A stretch of DNA of 64,000 nucleotides from an uncultured Clostridia bacterium (GTDB lineage Bacteria; Bacillota; Clostridia; Christensenellales; Borkfalkiaceae): the NCBI GenBank assembly GCA_947631905.1, contig CANRND010000005.1:24098-88097 (forward strand), given 5' to 3'. The notes under the pieces were generated by a model. It worked only from the letters and a program-made list of their open reading frames with translations. It did not search any database and was not told the origin of the DNA. Shown here piece after piece: positions 54,280 to 62,639 of the stretch. Position 1 is the stretch's first letter; each line of letters starts with the position of its first letter. A program made the translations under genes and the position numbers.

Positions 54280-56392
54280 ACTTTGTATCACACTTTCCGT
54301 CCTCATTACCGTGGGGCTTGTGACTCTCGGCGTGTTCGTATTTTCGACGTCGTATTTGCGATTTGCCGAGGCAATCACGGACATGGGGCGGTCTATCGGT
54401 ATCTACTTCTCGGAAATCTTCGGTATTCATCATAATATCCCGCCTACCGTAAACGACTATTCACAGGTGTTTGGCTGGGGTTCGTATTTGCCCGAAGATT
54501 TTGACGTTTTCAAGCAAGACGCAGGCAACTACTTTGCTCTGCTCGTAAACGGTGATAACTTCTCTGCATGGGGAAAAACGGTTGGCGCATGGCTTGGAAA
54601 GGTCGCAAAAGTTCTCATATTATTGCTACCCTGTATCGTGATACTCTGCTATGCTATCCGCTGGCTTTACCGTCGGAGAAATACGCAGTATAACCGCGAC
54701 ACAATTCCGCTCCGTGCGTTCAAATGGGTGGCGGCGCACACCTATCAACCGCTCAAACGGTTCTTGCAGGGCTATATTGCTTTTTTGCGACAGTACCGCT
54801 GGATTTGGATTTGCTGGACGGTGATGGTTGCATTTCACCTCAACCTCGCGTCCATTGTTGCGGGCTTTTTGGCGTTCTACTTCTATTTCGTCGTAACCTT
54901 CGACGTAGCGACGATCTACACGCAAGTCTGCAAGCTGCTAATTGACATAAACATCATTCTTCAACACTTCCCGTGGTGGAGCTTGGCGACCGTTGCATGG
55001 CTACTATTCAACCGTTACCGGCGCAGAATTGCGCTCAACCGACTGCGGCACTTTGAGGCGCGCAACTGCGGATTTATCAATGAGCTGCCGATCGTTTCCA
55101 TGACCTGCGGGAGCATGGGAAAGAAGAAAACGACCGTCATCACGGACATGGGGCTATCGCAAGCGGTCATGTTCAGGCAAAAGGCTCTCTCAATCCTGCA
55201 AAACAACGACATGAAATTCCCGTATTTCCCGTGGATTTGCTTTGAGAAAGAGCTGCAAGCCTGCATGGAATACGGCACAGTTTACAACCTTGCAACTGTC
55301 AAGGCATGGGTGGAATTGAAACGGGAACGGTATGAACGACACGAGCGCTCAGATTGGCAGCTCTATGGCTATGACGTAGAGCGGCATGGCTACACCTATG
55401 ACGACGCGCTCAAAATCTCAACGCTATTTGAGGTGCTTTCGACTTATGCACAAGCCTATTTCATCTATGTAATGGAAAGCAGTTTGCTCATGGCAAACTA
55501 TTCTGTCCGCGACGATGAAATGTTGTGCGACGCGGGCAATTTCCCGACATGGTATGCCGATTTCTTCCCTGCGACCACGGAGGACGGCGGCAGACACGCA
55601 CATATCCTTGACTTTGACGTTCTTCGGCTCGGCAAGAAAGTCATGGAGAACAATCCGAAAGCCGGTAGCTTTGAGTTCGGCGTCGTTCTCATTACAGAGG
55701 TAGGCAAGGAACGCGGCAATAATCTCGAATTACAGGAGAAGAAAAAGAAAGACGAGGAAACGAATCAGAAAAACGACCTATTCAATTCTTGGCTCAAAAT
55801 GTGCCGGCACTCTGCGACGGTTGACAATTTCCCGTTCATCAAAGTCTTTACAGACGAGCAGAGGCCCGCAAGCTGGGGTGCGGACGCCCGCGATCTATGT
55901 GAAATCATCAATATTGTGGACAGCTCGGAACAAAAGCTCGCCTATCCATTCTACACCATTGAGGACATGGTGAGCGAATGGGTATTTAACCGTTTTATCC
56001 GACTGTATTATAATTTCCGCTATCGGCGCGGCGACAATACGCTCCTTGTCTATCTTTTGAAAAGTGTAACGGCGTGGATCTGGCGTAGGAATATTCGCAT
56101 TTACAACCGCTACGGCTATAATACTCTCCGCATCGAAAAAGAGCGCGGCACGATGGACGGAAAGCCCGAAAACAAGCGGTATTTCCTCATGAGCAAAAAA
56201 ATCTATGCCCGCCGTTTTTCTACGGACTGTTTCTCGGACTACTTCAACGACCTTGCAAGACGTTCGGATATGGGCTTAAACGATTACCGCGAATACGTTA
56301 CGGAAAAGGCGACCGTCGAGGAATTGAAAGAGCAAAACAGCTATTTCATCAATGCGCTCTATAAAGACTACGACGAGGACGGTGCTGTATAA
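54272..56392 (+). CDS. Zot-like membrane ATPase (phage morphogenesis or DNA transfer)
   Basis: A 706-residue protein with N-terminal spans (about 5-27, 110-132, 178-210, possibly 236-248) and a P-loop domain. The P-loop GSMGKKKT (280-287) is a degenerate GxxGxGKT. Downstream come GVVLITEVGKERGNN (Walker B-like) and WLKMCRHSATVDNFPFIKVFTDEQRP...DARDL, which parallels the sensor/RH region of Zot/pI proteins. pI/Zot drives filamentous phage export; FtsK/TcpA-type coupling proteins are the alternative. Start at 54272 chosen by overlap with the peptide gene and conserved hydrophobic N-terminus. It abuts the Rep gene (1-nt overlap). Confidence 0.55.
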   Translation: MRKLCITLSVLITVGLVTLGVFVFSTSYLRFAEAITDMGRSIGIYFSEIFGIHHNIPPTVNDYSQVFGWGSYLPEDFDVFKQDAGNYFALLVNGDNFSAWGKTVGAWLGKVAKVLILLLPCIVILCYAIRWLYRRRNTQYNRDTIPLRAFKWVAAHTYQPLKRFLQGYIAFLRQYRWIWICWTVMVAFHLNLASIVAGFLAFYFYFVVTFDVATIYTQVCKLLIDINIILQHFPWWSLATVAWLLFNRYRRRIALNRLRHFEARNCGFINELPIVSMTCGSMGKKKTTVITDMGLSQAVMFRQKALSILQNNDMKFPYFPWICFEKELQACMEYGTVYNLATVKAWVELKRERYERHERSDWQLYGYDVERHGYTYDDALKISTLFEVLSTYAQAYFIYVMESSLLMANYSVRDDEMLCDAGNFPTWYADFFPATTEDGGRHAHILDFDVLRLGKKVMENNPKAGSFEFGVVLITEVGKERGNNLELQEKKKKDEETNQKNDLFNSWLKMCRHSATVDNFPFIKVFTDEQRPASWGADARDLCEIINIVDSSEQKLAYPFYTIEDMVSEWVFNRFIRLYYNFRYRRGDNTLLVYLLKSVTAWIWRRNIRIYNRYGYNTLRIEKERGTMDGKPENKRYFLMSKKIYARRFSTDCFSDYFNDLARRSDMGLNDYREYVTEKATVEELKEQNSYFINALYKDYDEDGAV

Positions 56393-57462
56393 TGCCAAGT
56401 CCTGAATGTAAAGTTTATTTCGACGGTAGCCACTATATTGCTATCCCGCATACGACGCGCCGCTATAAGCCAAGAAGAAAGCCAAAGGAAGAACTAATCA
56501 CGATCGGACAGCCGCCTCCGAGCGAAGAAGAAACGCGGGAGGAAGTCAAGCCCGGCGAGCAGGACGATTTAACGCCGATTGAGCGAATTGCAAAAGAAGG
56601 CCCGCCCTCCATCGAGGACGAGCCTTCTCCCCCTGCCGTCGAGGAAGAAACACCGAGCGGGATTCTGAATGAACACGGAGAGCCAAAGGTCATGACGCGG
56701 CGGGAGCTGTTCAACGAAACTTATGCGGCGTGCGTTTACATGAAGTACGGAGAGCGCAAGGCAACGCTTATCGCAAAGATGCGCCCGTATTTTAAGAATG
56801 ACGACGCGGCAAAGGTTTATGTTGAAAATAATCTCGCACGGAAAAAGCGCAACTTGATTGCCCGTCGTATCAGGCTTACGCGAAAAGCAAATTTGCAGGA
56901 TTTCAACTATTTCGTGACGTTTACCTATGACGGCGCAAAGCACACCGAAGAAAGTTTTAAGAAAAAGCTAAAAACGTGTCTGCGGAACTTCTGCAACCGA
57001 AAAGGCTGGAAGTATATCGGCGTCTGGGAACGCTCGCCCGAAAAAAAGCGACTTCACTTTCACGGGATATTCCATATCCCCGAAGGAACGATGCCGGGGA
57101 TATTGTTCGAGCTGAACGACTACAATTTCAAATCGCATAGGCGCGTAACGACAACGCAAAACACCTATTTCAATGAGCATTTCGGACGTTGTGATTTCGA
57201 GAAAATCGAGGATAAGAACCGTATCGGTGATGCCCTTGCCTACCTCATGAAATACCTCGAAAAGAGCGGAGAAAAAATCGTCTATTCCAAAGGGCTGCCG
57301 CAGTTCTTCATCTCGGATATTATGGACGACGACGTTGTATGCCCCTACGGGTTGGAGGACAAAAAGCTGCTCCTATTCGACGACTTCACCTGCTGGGACG
57401 AAGGAGAGTACATCGGCACGGTGAGCGCGGAGACAATCTCACGGCTACGGAAAAGCAACTGA
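56392..57462 (+). CDS. rep: Rolling-circle replication initiator (HUH endonuclease, phiX174/pC194 type)
   Basis: A 356-residue Rep. A Pro/Glu-rich disordered N-terminus (about 25-100) precedes the HUH domain: motif I FVTFTYD (174-180), motif II RLHFHGIFH with His222 and His224, and motif III AYLMKYLEK with Y284, K287 and Y288. Two tyrosines four apart around a Lys match the YxxKY arrangement of phiX174 gpA. It would nick one strand at the origin and start rolling-circle replication of the excised circle. It follows the Zot-like gene with a 1-nt overlap. A long hairpin with CTTGATA sequences lies directly downstream. Confidence 0.85.
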   Translation: MPSPECKVYFDGSHYIAIPHTTRRYKPRRKPKEELITIGQPPPSEEETREEVKPGEQDDLTPIERIAKEGPPSIEDEPSPPAVEEETPSGILNEHGEPKVMTRRELFNETYAACVYMKYGERKATLIAKMRPYFKNDDAAKVYVENNLARKKRNLIARRIRLTRKANLQDFNYFVTFTYDGAKHTEESFKKKLKTCLRNFCNRKGWKYIGVWERSPEKKRLHFHGIFHIPEGTMPGILFELNDYNFKSHRRVTTTQNTYFNEHFGRCDFEKIEDKNRIGDALAYLMKYLEKSGEKIVYSKGLPQFFISDIMDDDVVCPYGLEDKKLLLFDDFTCWDEGEYIGTVSAETISRLRKSN

Positions 57463-57658
57463 ACGCGCTTGATAAGTACGGAGCAAAATCAAAATCATGC
57501 GGGCGGGAATAAGCGGCGGATCGCAAGCGGTTCAGCGGCGACCGCCGCTCCGCCCCGCTTTGATTTCCGTATTTCAATGGGTTAAGTCTTTTCGTGGCGT
57601 GTGCTTGTCTCGGCGGCGCGAAGCGCCGCCGCTTGTATCAAGACAAGCACACGCCACG
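57463..57658. other. Origin-like region after rep: CTTGATA sites and large hairpin
   Basis: Gene-free. CTTGATA, the nick consensus of pC194/phiX174-type Reps (CTTG^ATA), occurs on the plus strand at 57468-57474 and on the minus strand at 57636-57642. The latter lies in the 10-nt bulge of a large hairpin: outer perfect 18-bp arms (57593-57610 and 57641-57658) and inner perfect 8-bp arms (57612-57619 and 57623-57630). Candidate double-strand origin, single-strand origin or packaging signal. Confidence 0.6.
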
Positions 57659-57710
57659 ATCTCAATAGGGATAATATTGGGATAATCATGGGGTATATTC
57701 ATGGGACAAA

Positions 57711-57738
57711 AAATGGGAGCATTTGAAATGCTCCCATT
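57711..57738. terminator. Bidirectional terminator between converging halves of the element
   Basis: Palindrome ATGGGAGCATTT/AAATGCTCCCAT with minimal loop. It separates the plus-strand rep gene from the minus-strand accessory genes. Confidence 0.65.
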
Positions 57739-57752
57739 GAACTGTTATTTGT

Positions 57753-58592
57753 TCAGTTTTCGTATTTACGGAAACGCAGATATTGAAATAGATATGCAGG
57801 CGTTTTCCATACGCTCCAAACCTCGCGTGTCAAAGAATTTTGGTGTTTGACAATAGCGGGAACGCCGGCAAGGGAAAGCTGCAAATAAGTCATGTGAACG
57901 CATCGAATGTCAATATCCGAACACTCGACGAAACAATTATAAGCATAGTTCACGCCGTAGTCGTTATGTAAAACGTCAAGTGCGGCAATCATCATTCCGC
58001 CGCTCCCGCTGCAAGGATCATTGATCGTCAAAATCTCGTCGTCCTTCGCTTTTGCGGCAGCGTCCTCTCCGATACTCATTTTCGCGCAGAGCTTGGAAAT
58101 GTGATACGGAGTAAAGAATTGCCCCGCGTGTTTATTCCCCATGTCGCTTTGCATGAAGATGCTGCCGAGATAGTCGTCAAACTCTCCATCGTCATATACT
58201 ACTGACGAAAGCAAGGCGAAGATTTTAGCAAATATCTCGGTGAGCGTTTCCCGCTCCTTCGGAGAGTAGGAGTTCATAATGTCCTTGTAATGTTCTTCCC
58301 GCTGTTCGTATTGGGTGAAGTCCACCTTGTTTGATATTGCGATTGCTCCGCACTCAAACACGTCGGAAAGCAGCTTGCTGGTGCTTGCCCGAACGCTCGC
58401 CCGCTGCACTTCCTTGACGATTTCAGCCACGGTCGGGATTTTATACGGACAGCGTTTTATCGAGGCTCTAACGGGCGTCTCTTCGCATCTGACAGGCTCC
58501 GGCGGTACAGAGGGAAAGTCGCTCTCTTTCGGCGGTTCAATAACAATATCGAAGATGGATAGCTGTTGTGTAGATGAATTATTCTTTTTCAT
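57753..58592 (-). CDS. N6-methylase-like protein lacking the catalytic motif
   Basis: A 279-residue protein with an HsdM-like core: GQFFTPYHISKLCAKM, SAM-binding motif INDPCSGSGGMMIAALDVL, then ECSDIDIRCVHMTYLQLSLAG. The catalytic NPPY/F motif is absent; the stretch that should contain it reads HQNSLTREVWSVWKTPAYL. Such short methylase relatives are frequent on Clostridia phages and ICEs and may bind SAM or act against restriction. A disordered N-terminus of about 50 residues precedes it. It is the last gene of the minus-strand operon, 5 nt after its neighbour, with a weak RBS. Confidence 0.8.
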   Translation of the reverse strand: MKKNNSSTQQLSIFDIVIEPPKESDFPSVPPEPVRCEETPVRASIKRCPYKIPTVAEIVKEVQRASVRASTSKLLSDVFECGAIAISNKVDFTQYEQREEHYKDIMNSYSPKERETLTEIFAKIFALLSSVVYDDGEFDDYLGSIFMQSDMGNKHAGQFFTPYHISKLCAKMSIGEDAAAKAKDDEILTINDPCSGSGGMMIAALDVLHNDYGVNYAYNCFVECSDIDIRCVHMTYLQLSLAGVPAIVKHQNSLTREVWSVWKTPAYLFQYLRFRKYEN

Positions 58593-58597
58593 AGCGG

Positions 58598-58876
58598 TTA
58601 AGGCTTATAGTGTTTGCCGTTGATTTCGATGCCGCTCGGTGTGCGGGCAATTCTTCCTTTCGTGCAAGCACGCAAGACGATATGTTCCGTATCCTCGTCA
58701 ACGCGGGGAATATTACCGTTGTCGAAGTCGTCAAGGCTCACGGCAACGATTTTCATGCCTTTGTCGGTCAAATAGGAGCTGAACTCCCACAAGTCGGGGA
58801 AGCGTCCGTTGCTGTCGGCGATAAAGCTGACGTCGGTCTGGGGATCGTAACCTGCAATTCTCATATAAGCGTTCAT
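58598..58876 (-). CDS. Small hypothetical protein
   Basis: A 92-residue acidic protein without a recognised family (segments YDPQTDVSFIADSNGRFPDL and IPRVDEDTEHIVLRACTKGR). RBS AAAGGAG 7 nt upstream and 13-nt spacing from the pcfJ-like gene show it is a real operon member. Confidence 0.65.
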   Translation of the reverse strand: MNAYMRIAGYDPQTDVSFIADSNGRFPDLWEFSSYLTDKGMKIVAVSLDDFDNGNIPRVDEDTEHIVLRACTKGRIARTPSGIEINGKHYKP

Positions 58877-58889
58877 ATTTCATTCTCCT

Positions 58890-60200
58890 TTAAGCTGCGA
58901 TTTTGTTGATTTTACGGTTTGCGTAAGGTAGCCAAACGCGGTTTACATAGTCAAGTACGTTGTTGTCGGGGCGGTGGTCTTTATAGCCGTAACATTGAAG
59001 GACTTTCCTTGCGGACAGGGAATACTCAACCGTAACGAACGGCGTTTCCGGCGTTTCTCTGTTTCGGACAAAGAAAATCAGCGTTTCCTCGCGCACAAAT
59101 TTCTGGTCGTAGTTCATTCGCCCGACACAATGTTGTAAAGTGTCGCCCTCATGTATCAGTTCTTTCGGACTTCTCGCTATCAGGCAGATATAGCCGCCTG
59201 CCTTGTCGTGCTGTAAGGCTTGGTATTTCGTTGCAACGACGGCGAATTTCTCATAAAATTCTTTGCGGGTTTCTTCGTCTGCGATTGCCTTTGCGGTGTT
59301 ATACTCGTCAATGCGTATTTCGTGCCAACGCCAAAAGTCATGGGGATAGCGGTGTTTCTCTTGCCGTATATCCAAGCCGAGATAATTGCAAGCTCTGAAA
59401 TAGTCTGCATAGGTGGCGATACTTGTTCTATGCTTTCCGATATAGGCGCAAAGCTGGTCGGTTTCATCGACAAACGCCGTTTTCAATTCTGGGTAAGCGC
59501 TACCTTGCAAAGCCTTTTTCGCTGCGTCATACGCCTGTACTTCCATGATAGGCTTGTCCTCTCGGTAGGCTCGGAATATGGAGTCGAGATACAAGTCCGG
59601 CGTTTTGAGTTCGTCGCGGTGCAGAAATAACCATCTGCGGAAGTGTTTATCCTTTGCGGCTTTCTTCAATATCTGCTTTTTCATAGCGAGACGATCCAAA
59701 CCGAGCTTGACGATATATTCCGCTTGCGGGTACTGTTCATAAATGCGGAGATATTGAAGTACGTCCGTTCTCGTAAAGCTCATATAGCCGCTGTACTTGT
59801 ATTCAGGGAATTTGCCGATAAACTCCATATTGACAACGGGAGCATAGGGATCGAGTTCTTTGTCATAGTTCCAACCCCATTCGCCGTCCTCATACCATTT
59901 CTTGTGTTTGTATAAGCCTTCCGCGTGCCAACCCGTGTGAAATCCGCCGATATAGCACCGCATCAGGTCTTTTACATAGCACCGTTCGGAGTGGACGCCA
60001 TGAACGGCAACCTGTTTACAATACCAACCGCCTCTATAATTTCGGACGGCTACCGTAACCTTTACAAGCTCACCGTCATTCTTGGCGAGATAGGCGTAAT
60101 AACGGGTATAGCTGTTCTGCACGGGCAGGTCTTTCAAATCACGCTTTTTGATGCGCTGTTCTATGTACTTGGGAATAGGTTTGATTTTCTCGAATTTCAT
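58890..60200 (-). CDS. pcfJ: PcfJ-like protein
   Basis: A 436-residue protein of the PcfJ family, first described on the conjugative plasmid pCF10 and widespread on Clostridia elements and phages. The characteristic region is EGDTLQHCVGRMNYDQK, followed by LIFFVRNRETPETPFVTVEY and QCYGYKDHRPDNNVLDYV. The N-terminal part is rich in Trp and Tyr. The biochemical role is not established. It starts 4 nt after the PcfK-MutS gene, as pcfJ usually follows pcfK. Confidence 0.85.
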   Translation of the reverse strand: MKFEKIKPIPKYIEQRIKKRDLKDLPVQNSYTRYYAYLAKNDGELVKVTVAVRNYRGGWYCKQVAVHGVHSERCYVKDLMRCYIGGFHTGWHAEGLYKHKKWYEDGEWGWNYDKELDPYAPVVNMEFIGKFPEYKYSGYMSFTRTDVLQYLRIYEQYPQAEYIVKLGLDRLAMKKQILKKAAKDKHFRRWLFLHRDELKTPDLYLDSIFRAYREDKPIMEVQAYDAAKKALQGSAYPELKTAFVDETDQLCAYIGKHRTSIATYADYFRACNYLGLDIRQEKHRYPHDFWRWHEIRIDEYNTAKAIADEETRKEFYEKFAVVATKYQALQHDKAGGYICLIARSPKELIHEGDTLQHCVGRMNYDQKFVREETLIFFVRNRETPETPFVTVEYSLSARKVLQCYGYKDHRPDNNVLDYVNRVWLPYANRKINKIAA

Positions 60201-60204
60201 GATT

Positions 60205-61209
60205 TCACCTCAATTCAATTTCATCACCGAGCCGATCATACAGAAGGGCAACCGCCTCGGAGTCAAATGCACTTGTGTCAAGGTCGGCAAGGTCGTCGTC
60301 CTCGTCTTGTTCTGTCTGCGGCTCTACGGGTAAGACTTCGCCCGTTTCTCGGTCAATGCGCTGCGTTGCCTCGTTTGCGAAATGGAATCCTGTCAAATCC
60401 TCCGCAACGGCGACCTTATAACCGCGCTCAATGAGTTTTCCGACGTAAACCTCAAAGGCATGATAAGGAACGCCTACCATCGGAACGCGCTCTTTAAGCC
60501 CGCAATCGCGCCCTGTAAGCGTCAAGCCGAGGACGTCCGCAATCTGTGTTGCATGATTGCCTAACGCCTCGTAAAAATCGCCTACGCGCAGGAAAAGCAA
60601 GCTGTCTTGATACTTCGCCGCGAACTTCCGATAGCATTGATATAAGGGAGAGCCTTGCGGTTCTTCTTGCTTGACTTCCTGCGGCTGCGGTTCTTCGTCC
60701 TGCTCGACCTCGGTTTCAAGTTCTTCTTCGTCCTCGTCGAGTTCTTCTTCGTCCTCGACTTCGGTCATGGGTGGCTTGGTTTCCGTCTTGGTGTCCTCAA
60801 ACATTCCAAAGAGCGACATTTGAGCGTCTTGTTTTTGAGCGGGTTTCGCTGGGGCTTTTTTCTTGGGCGCGGCGGCTTTCTTAGGTGCGGATTTGACTTC
60901 CTTGCCGTCCAAAGTGTAGAGCTTTCCGATGATGCTATCTTCCTCGAAGTAGTGAATCGCCCACCCTGCAACAGTATCGCCGTCAAGTCCTGCGTATCTC
61001 GCATTTTTGGGGGCAGCATTCCGTGCCTCTTGCTGTGCAAAATCCATAAAACCGTTCAAGTCTTTTTTGTTGATAAGCTGTTTACCGTCAACCTCGACCT
61101 GCACGCCGTTGTTGATTTTATCCGCAAGGATTTCGCTGACATTTTCTTGTAGATAGGCAAGAAGGAATTGCTGTCCTTCATCTGCCGCTGTCAAATTTAA
61201 TGCAATCAT
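60205..61209 (-). CDS. PcfK-like protein fused to a MutS domain I
   Basis: A 334-residue fusion. The N-terminal part (about 1-110) is PcfK-like (FLLAYLQENVSEILADKING-type start, then FMDFAQQEARNA). An Ala/Lys/Pro linker and a highly acidic stretch (about 110-185) lead to a MutS mismatch-recognition domain I (about 188-272): YQDSLLFLRVGDFYEALGNHA with the mismatch-contact motif F-Y-E (212-214), then GRDCGLKERVPMVGVPYHAF. MutS domain I alone contacts DNA but cannot do repair. RBS AAGGAG. It precedes pcfJ by 4 nt. Confidence 0.8.
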   Translation of the reverse strand: MIALNLTAADEGQQFLLAYLQENVSEILADKINNGVQVEVDGKQLINKKDLNGFMDFAQQEARNAAPKNARYAGLDGDTVAGWAIHYFEEDSIIGKLYTLDGKEVKSAPKKAAAPKKKAPAKPAQKQDAQMSLFGMFEDTKTETKPPMTEVEDEEELDEDEEELETEVEQDEEPQPQEVKQEEPQGSPLYQCYRKFAAKYQDSLLFLRVGDFYEALGNHATQIADVLGLTLTGRDCGLKERVPMVGVPYHAFEVYVGKLIERGYKVAVAEDLTGFHFANEATQRIDRETGEVLPVEPQTEQDEDDDLADLDTSAFDSEAVALLYDRLGDEIELR

Positions 61210-61220
61210 GGTTTTTCTCC

Positions 61221-61709
61221 TTATGTGGTGATTTTCTTTTGCTCGTCCGTCGTTTCTTCTTTTATGACTTCCGAGCCGTGCAACCGACGGATTTCTTCAA
61301 GGGAAAGATGGTATTTGCTCATGGCGGGATCTTCCGCCCATGCCCATGCTTTTTTACCGCTACACCAAAAGAATCCGAGGTCTTTAAGCTGCTGACGATA
61401 GGCGAACGCATTGAAAACCCATATCCATGATCCGCATATCTCTATCTTGCAGTTAAACCCGATAACCGCGTTGATGATCTCTCTGAACTTGTCGGGCATA
61501 TCCGCCTTGCGCTCTTTGGTGTAGGTCTTGCCATCTGCCGTTTCATGAACATTTCCGACGACCTTCAAAAGCTCGTCATACTCGGCATTGATACGCTGCA
61601 TATCTTCCGTAGAGCCGCCTCTGTCGGGGTGGTATTTGAAGGCAAGCGTCTTGTACTGCTTTTTTAATTCTTCTACCGTTTTCACGTCTTTGAAAAATTT
61701 GTATTTCAT
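61221..61709 (-). CDS. J-domain (DnaJ-like) protein
   Basis: A 162-residue protein with an N-terminal J domain (about 5-55): LKKQYKTLAFKYHPDRGG with the HPD triad at 27-29. The remaining 100 residues are unrecognised, with a Trp-rich patch (CGSWIWVFNAF, FWCSGKKAWAWAEDP). J domains stimulate Hsp70; mobile elements and phages often use them in replication. It lies 11 nt before the PcfK-MutS gene. Confidence 0.85.
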   Translation of the reverse strand: MKYKFFKDVKTVEELKKQYKTLAFKYHPDRGGSTEDMQRINAEYDELLKVVGNVHETADGKTYTKERKADMPDKFREIINAVIGFNCKIEICGSWIWVFNAFAYRQQLKDLGFFWCSGKKAWAWAEDPAMSKYHLSLEEIRRLHGSEVIKEETTDEQKKITT

Positions 61710-61764
61710 CTGTTATTTCCTTGTCGATTTAATAGGTTTGAAAGTAGAAAAGCTCCGTCCTTGT

Positions 61765-62007
61765 TCAGAACGGAACTTCTCGCCATATTCCTGCACGGAC
61801 TTCATCTCTTGAAATAGGAATTATCGTCCATGTGGGGTTATTCAGTTTATGGTCGTCCTCCCGCGCTCGCGGTGGATATAGTTTGTAGTAGGTCAATGCC
61901 CGTATCGCTTGCCGGAAGTTATAAGTCATGAAGTGCTTGACATATTCTTTCGAGCCTGCCTCACGGTAGCATATTTTATATCCGTAAGAGTGTCTTTTGC
62001 GTTGCAT
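61765..62007 (-). CDS. Small basic hypothetical protein
   Basis: An 80-residue protein rich in Arg, Lys and Tyr, with no recognised family. It starts 6 nt after the stop of the broken gene upstream and has only a distant AGGAG, so it probably relies on coupled translation. Confidence 0.55.
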   Translation of the reverse strand: MQRKRHSYGYKICYREAGSKEYVKHFMTYNFRQAIRALTYYKLYPPRAREDDHKLNNPTWTIIPISRDEVRAGIWREVPF

Positions 62008-62013
62008 ATTGTT

Positions 62014-62210
62014 TTATTCTACTCTCCTGTAAATATCGTCCGCGAAGAAAGCGCAGACAAACGGGTTAAAGAGTGCATGGCATTTCACGCCATTGTAGTC
62101 CACAATATAGTCGTTATCTCCGACCTTTCTAATACCGTGATTTTAGCTGTTTCCGTAGGGGTGATTTTGCCCCGATTCAATGAGTTGATATATGCAGAAG
62201 TTTCATACAT
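62014..62210 (-). pseudogene. Small hypothetical gene with a one-base frameshift
   Basis: It starts at an ATG (62210) with AAAGGAG 7 nt upstream and reads MYETSAYINSLNRGKITPTE in one frame. After GCTAAAA the sensible sequence (NHGIRKVGDNDYIVDYNGVK, then CHALFNPFVCAFFADDIYRR) continues in another frame to the stop at 62014. Adding one A to the A4 run would restore a 65-residue protein. It is either a recent mutation or an assembly or sequencing error in the homopolymer. Confidence 0.65.
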
Positions 62211-62222
62211 AATGGTTCTCCT

Positions 62223-62636
62223 TTATGAAATTCGTTTAATGCCGCCGCCAAAGCTTATAACACCGATCGTGCCGAACTCGCTGCACCATTCGTCGTCTTT
62301 GTTCCAAACGTAGGCATACGCATAGTGTTGATAGCCGCGCCCTGTAACGAGCGTATCCCATTCTTCCTTATAGTCCGTAATGATAAGGAAGTCGTAAAGC
62401 TCTCCGAACTCGGTGAACTCGTGCGTAATGGCATAGACAAGGCAGTTGTGCTTTTTCTCGAACTCCTGTACTTTCTGCATAAGTTCGGTGTCTTGATAAG
62501 CCCAAAAGCCGGCAAATTCCTCAAAATAACATACCGTATTTTCTTCGCGGAATCCTTTAATGTACGGCATGTAAATGTTGAGCGTTTTCATGATTTCAAG
62601 TGCTTTTTCTTTCTTTTCTTCTCTGGTAATGTTCAT
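62223..62636 (-). CDS. Hypothetical protein
   Basis: A 137-residue, aromatic-rich acidic protein (segments GFREENTVCYFEEFAGFWAY, LVYAITHEFTEFGELYDFLI) with no recognised family. It is part of the minus-strand accessory operon, 3 nt after the preceding gene. The start at 62636 lacks a strong Shine-Dalgarno and probably uses coupling. Confidence 0.65.
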   Translation of the reverse strand: MNITREEKKEKALEIMKTLNIYMPYIKGFREENTVCYFEEFAGFWAYQDTELMQKVQEFEKKHNCLVYAITHEFTEFGELYDFLIITDYKEEWDTLVTGRGYQHYAYAYVWNKDDEWCSEFGTIGVISFGGGIKRIS

Positions 62637-62639
62637 GGT

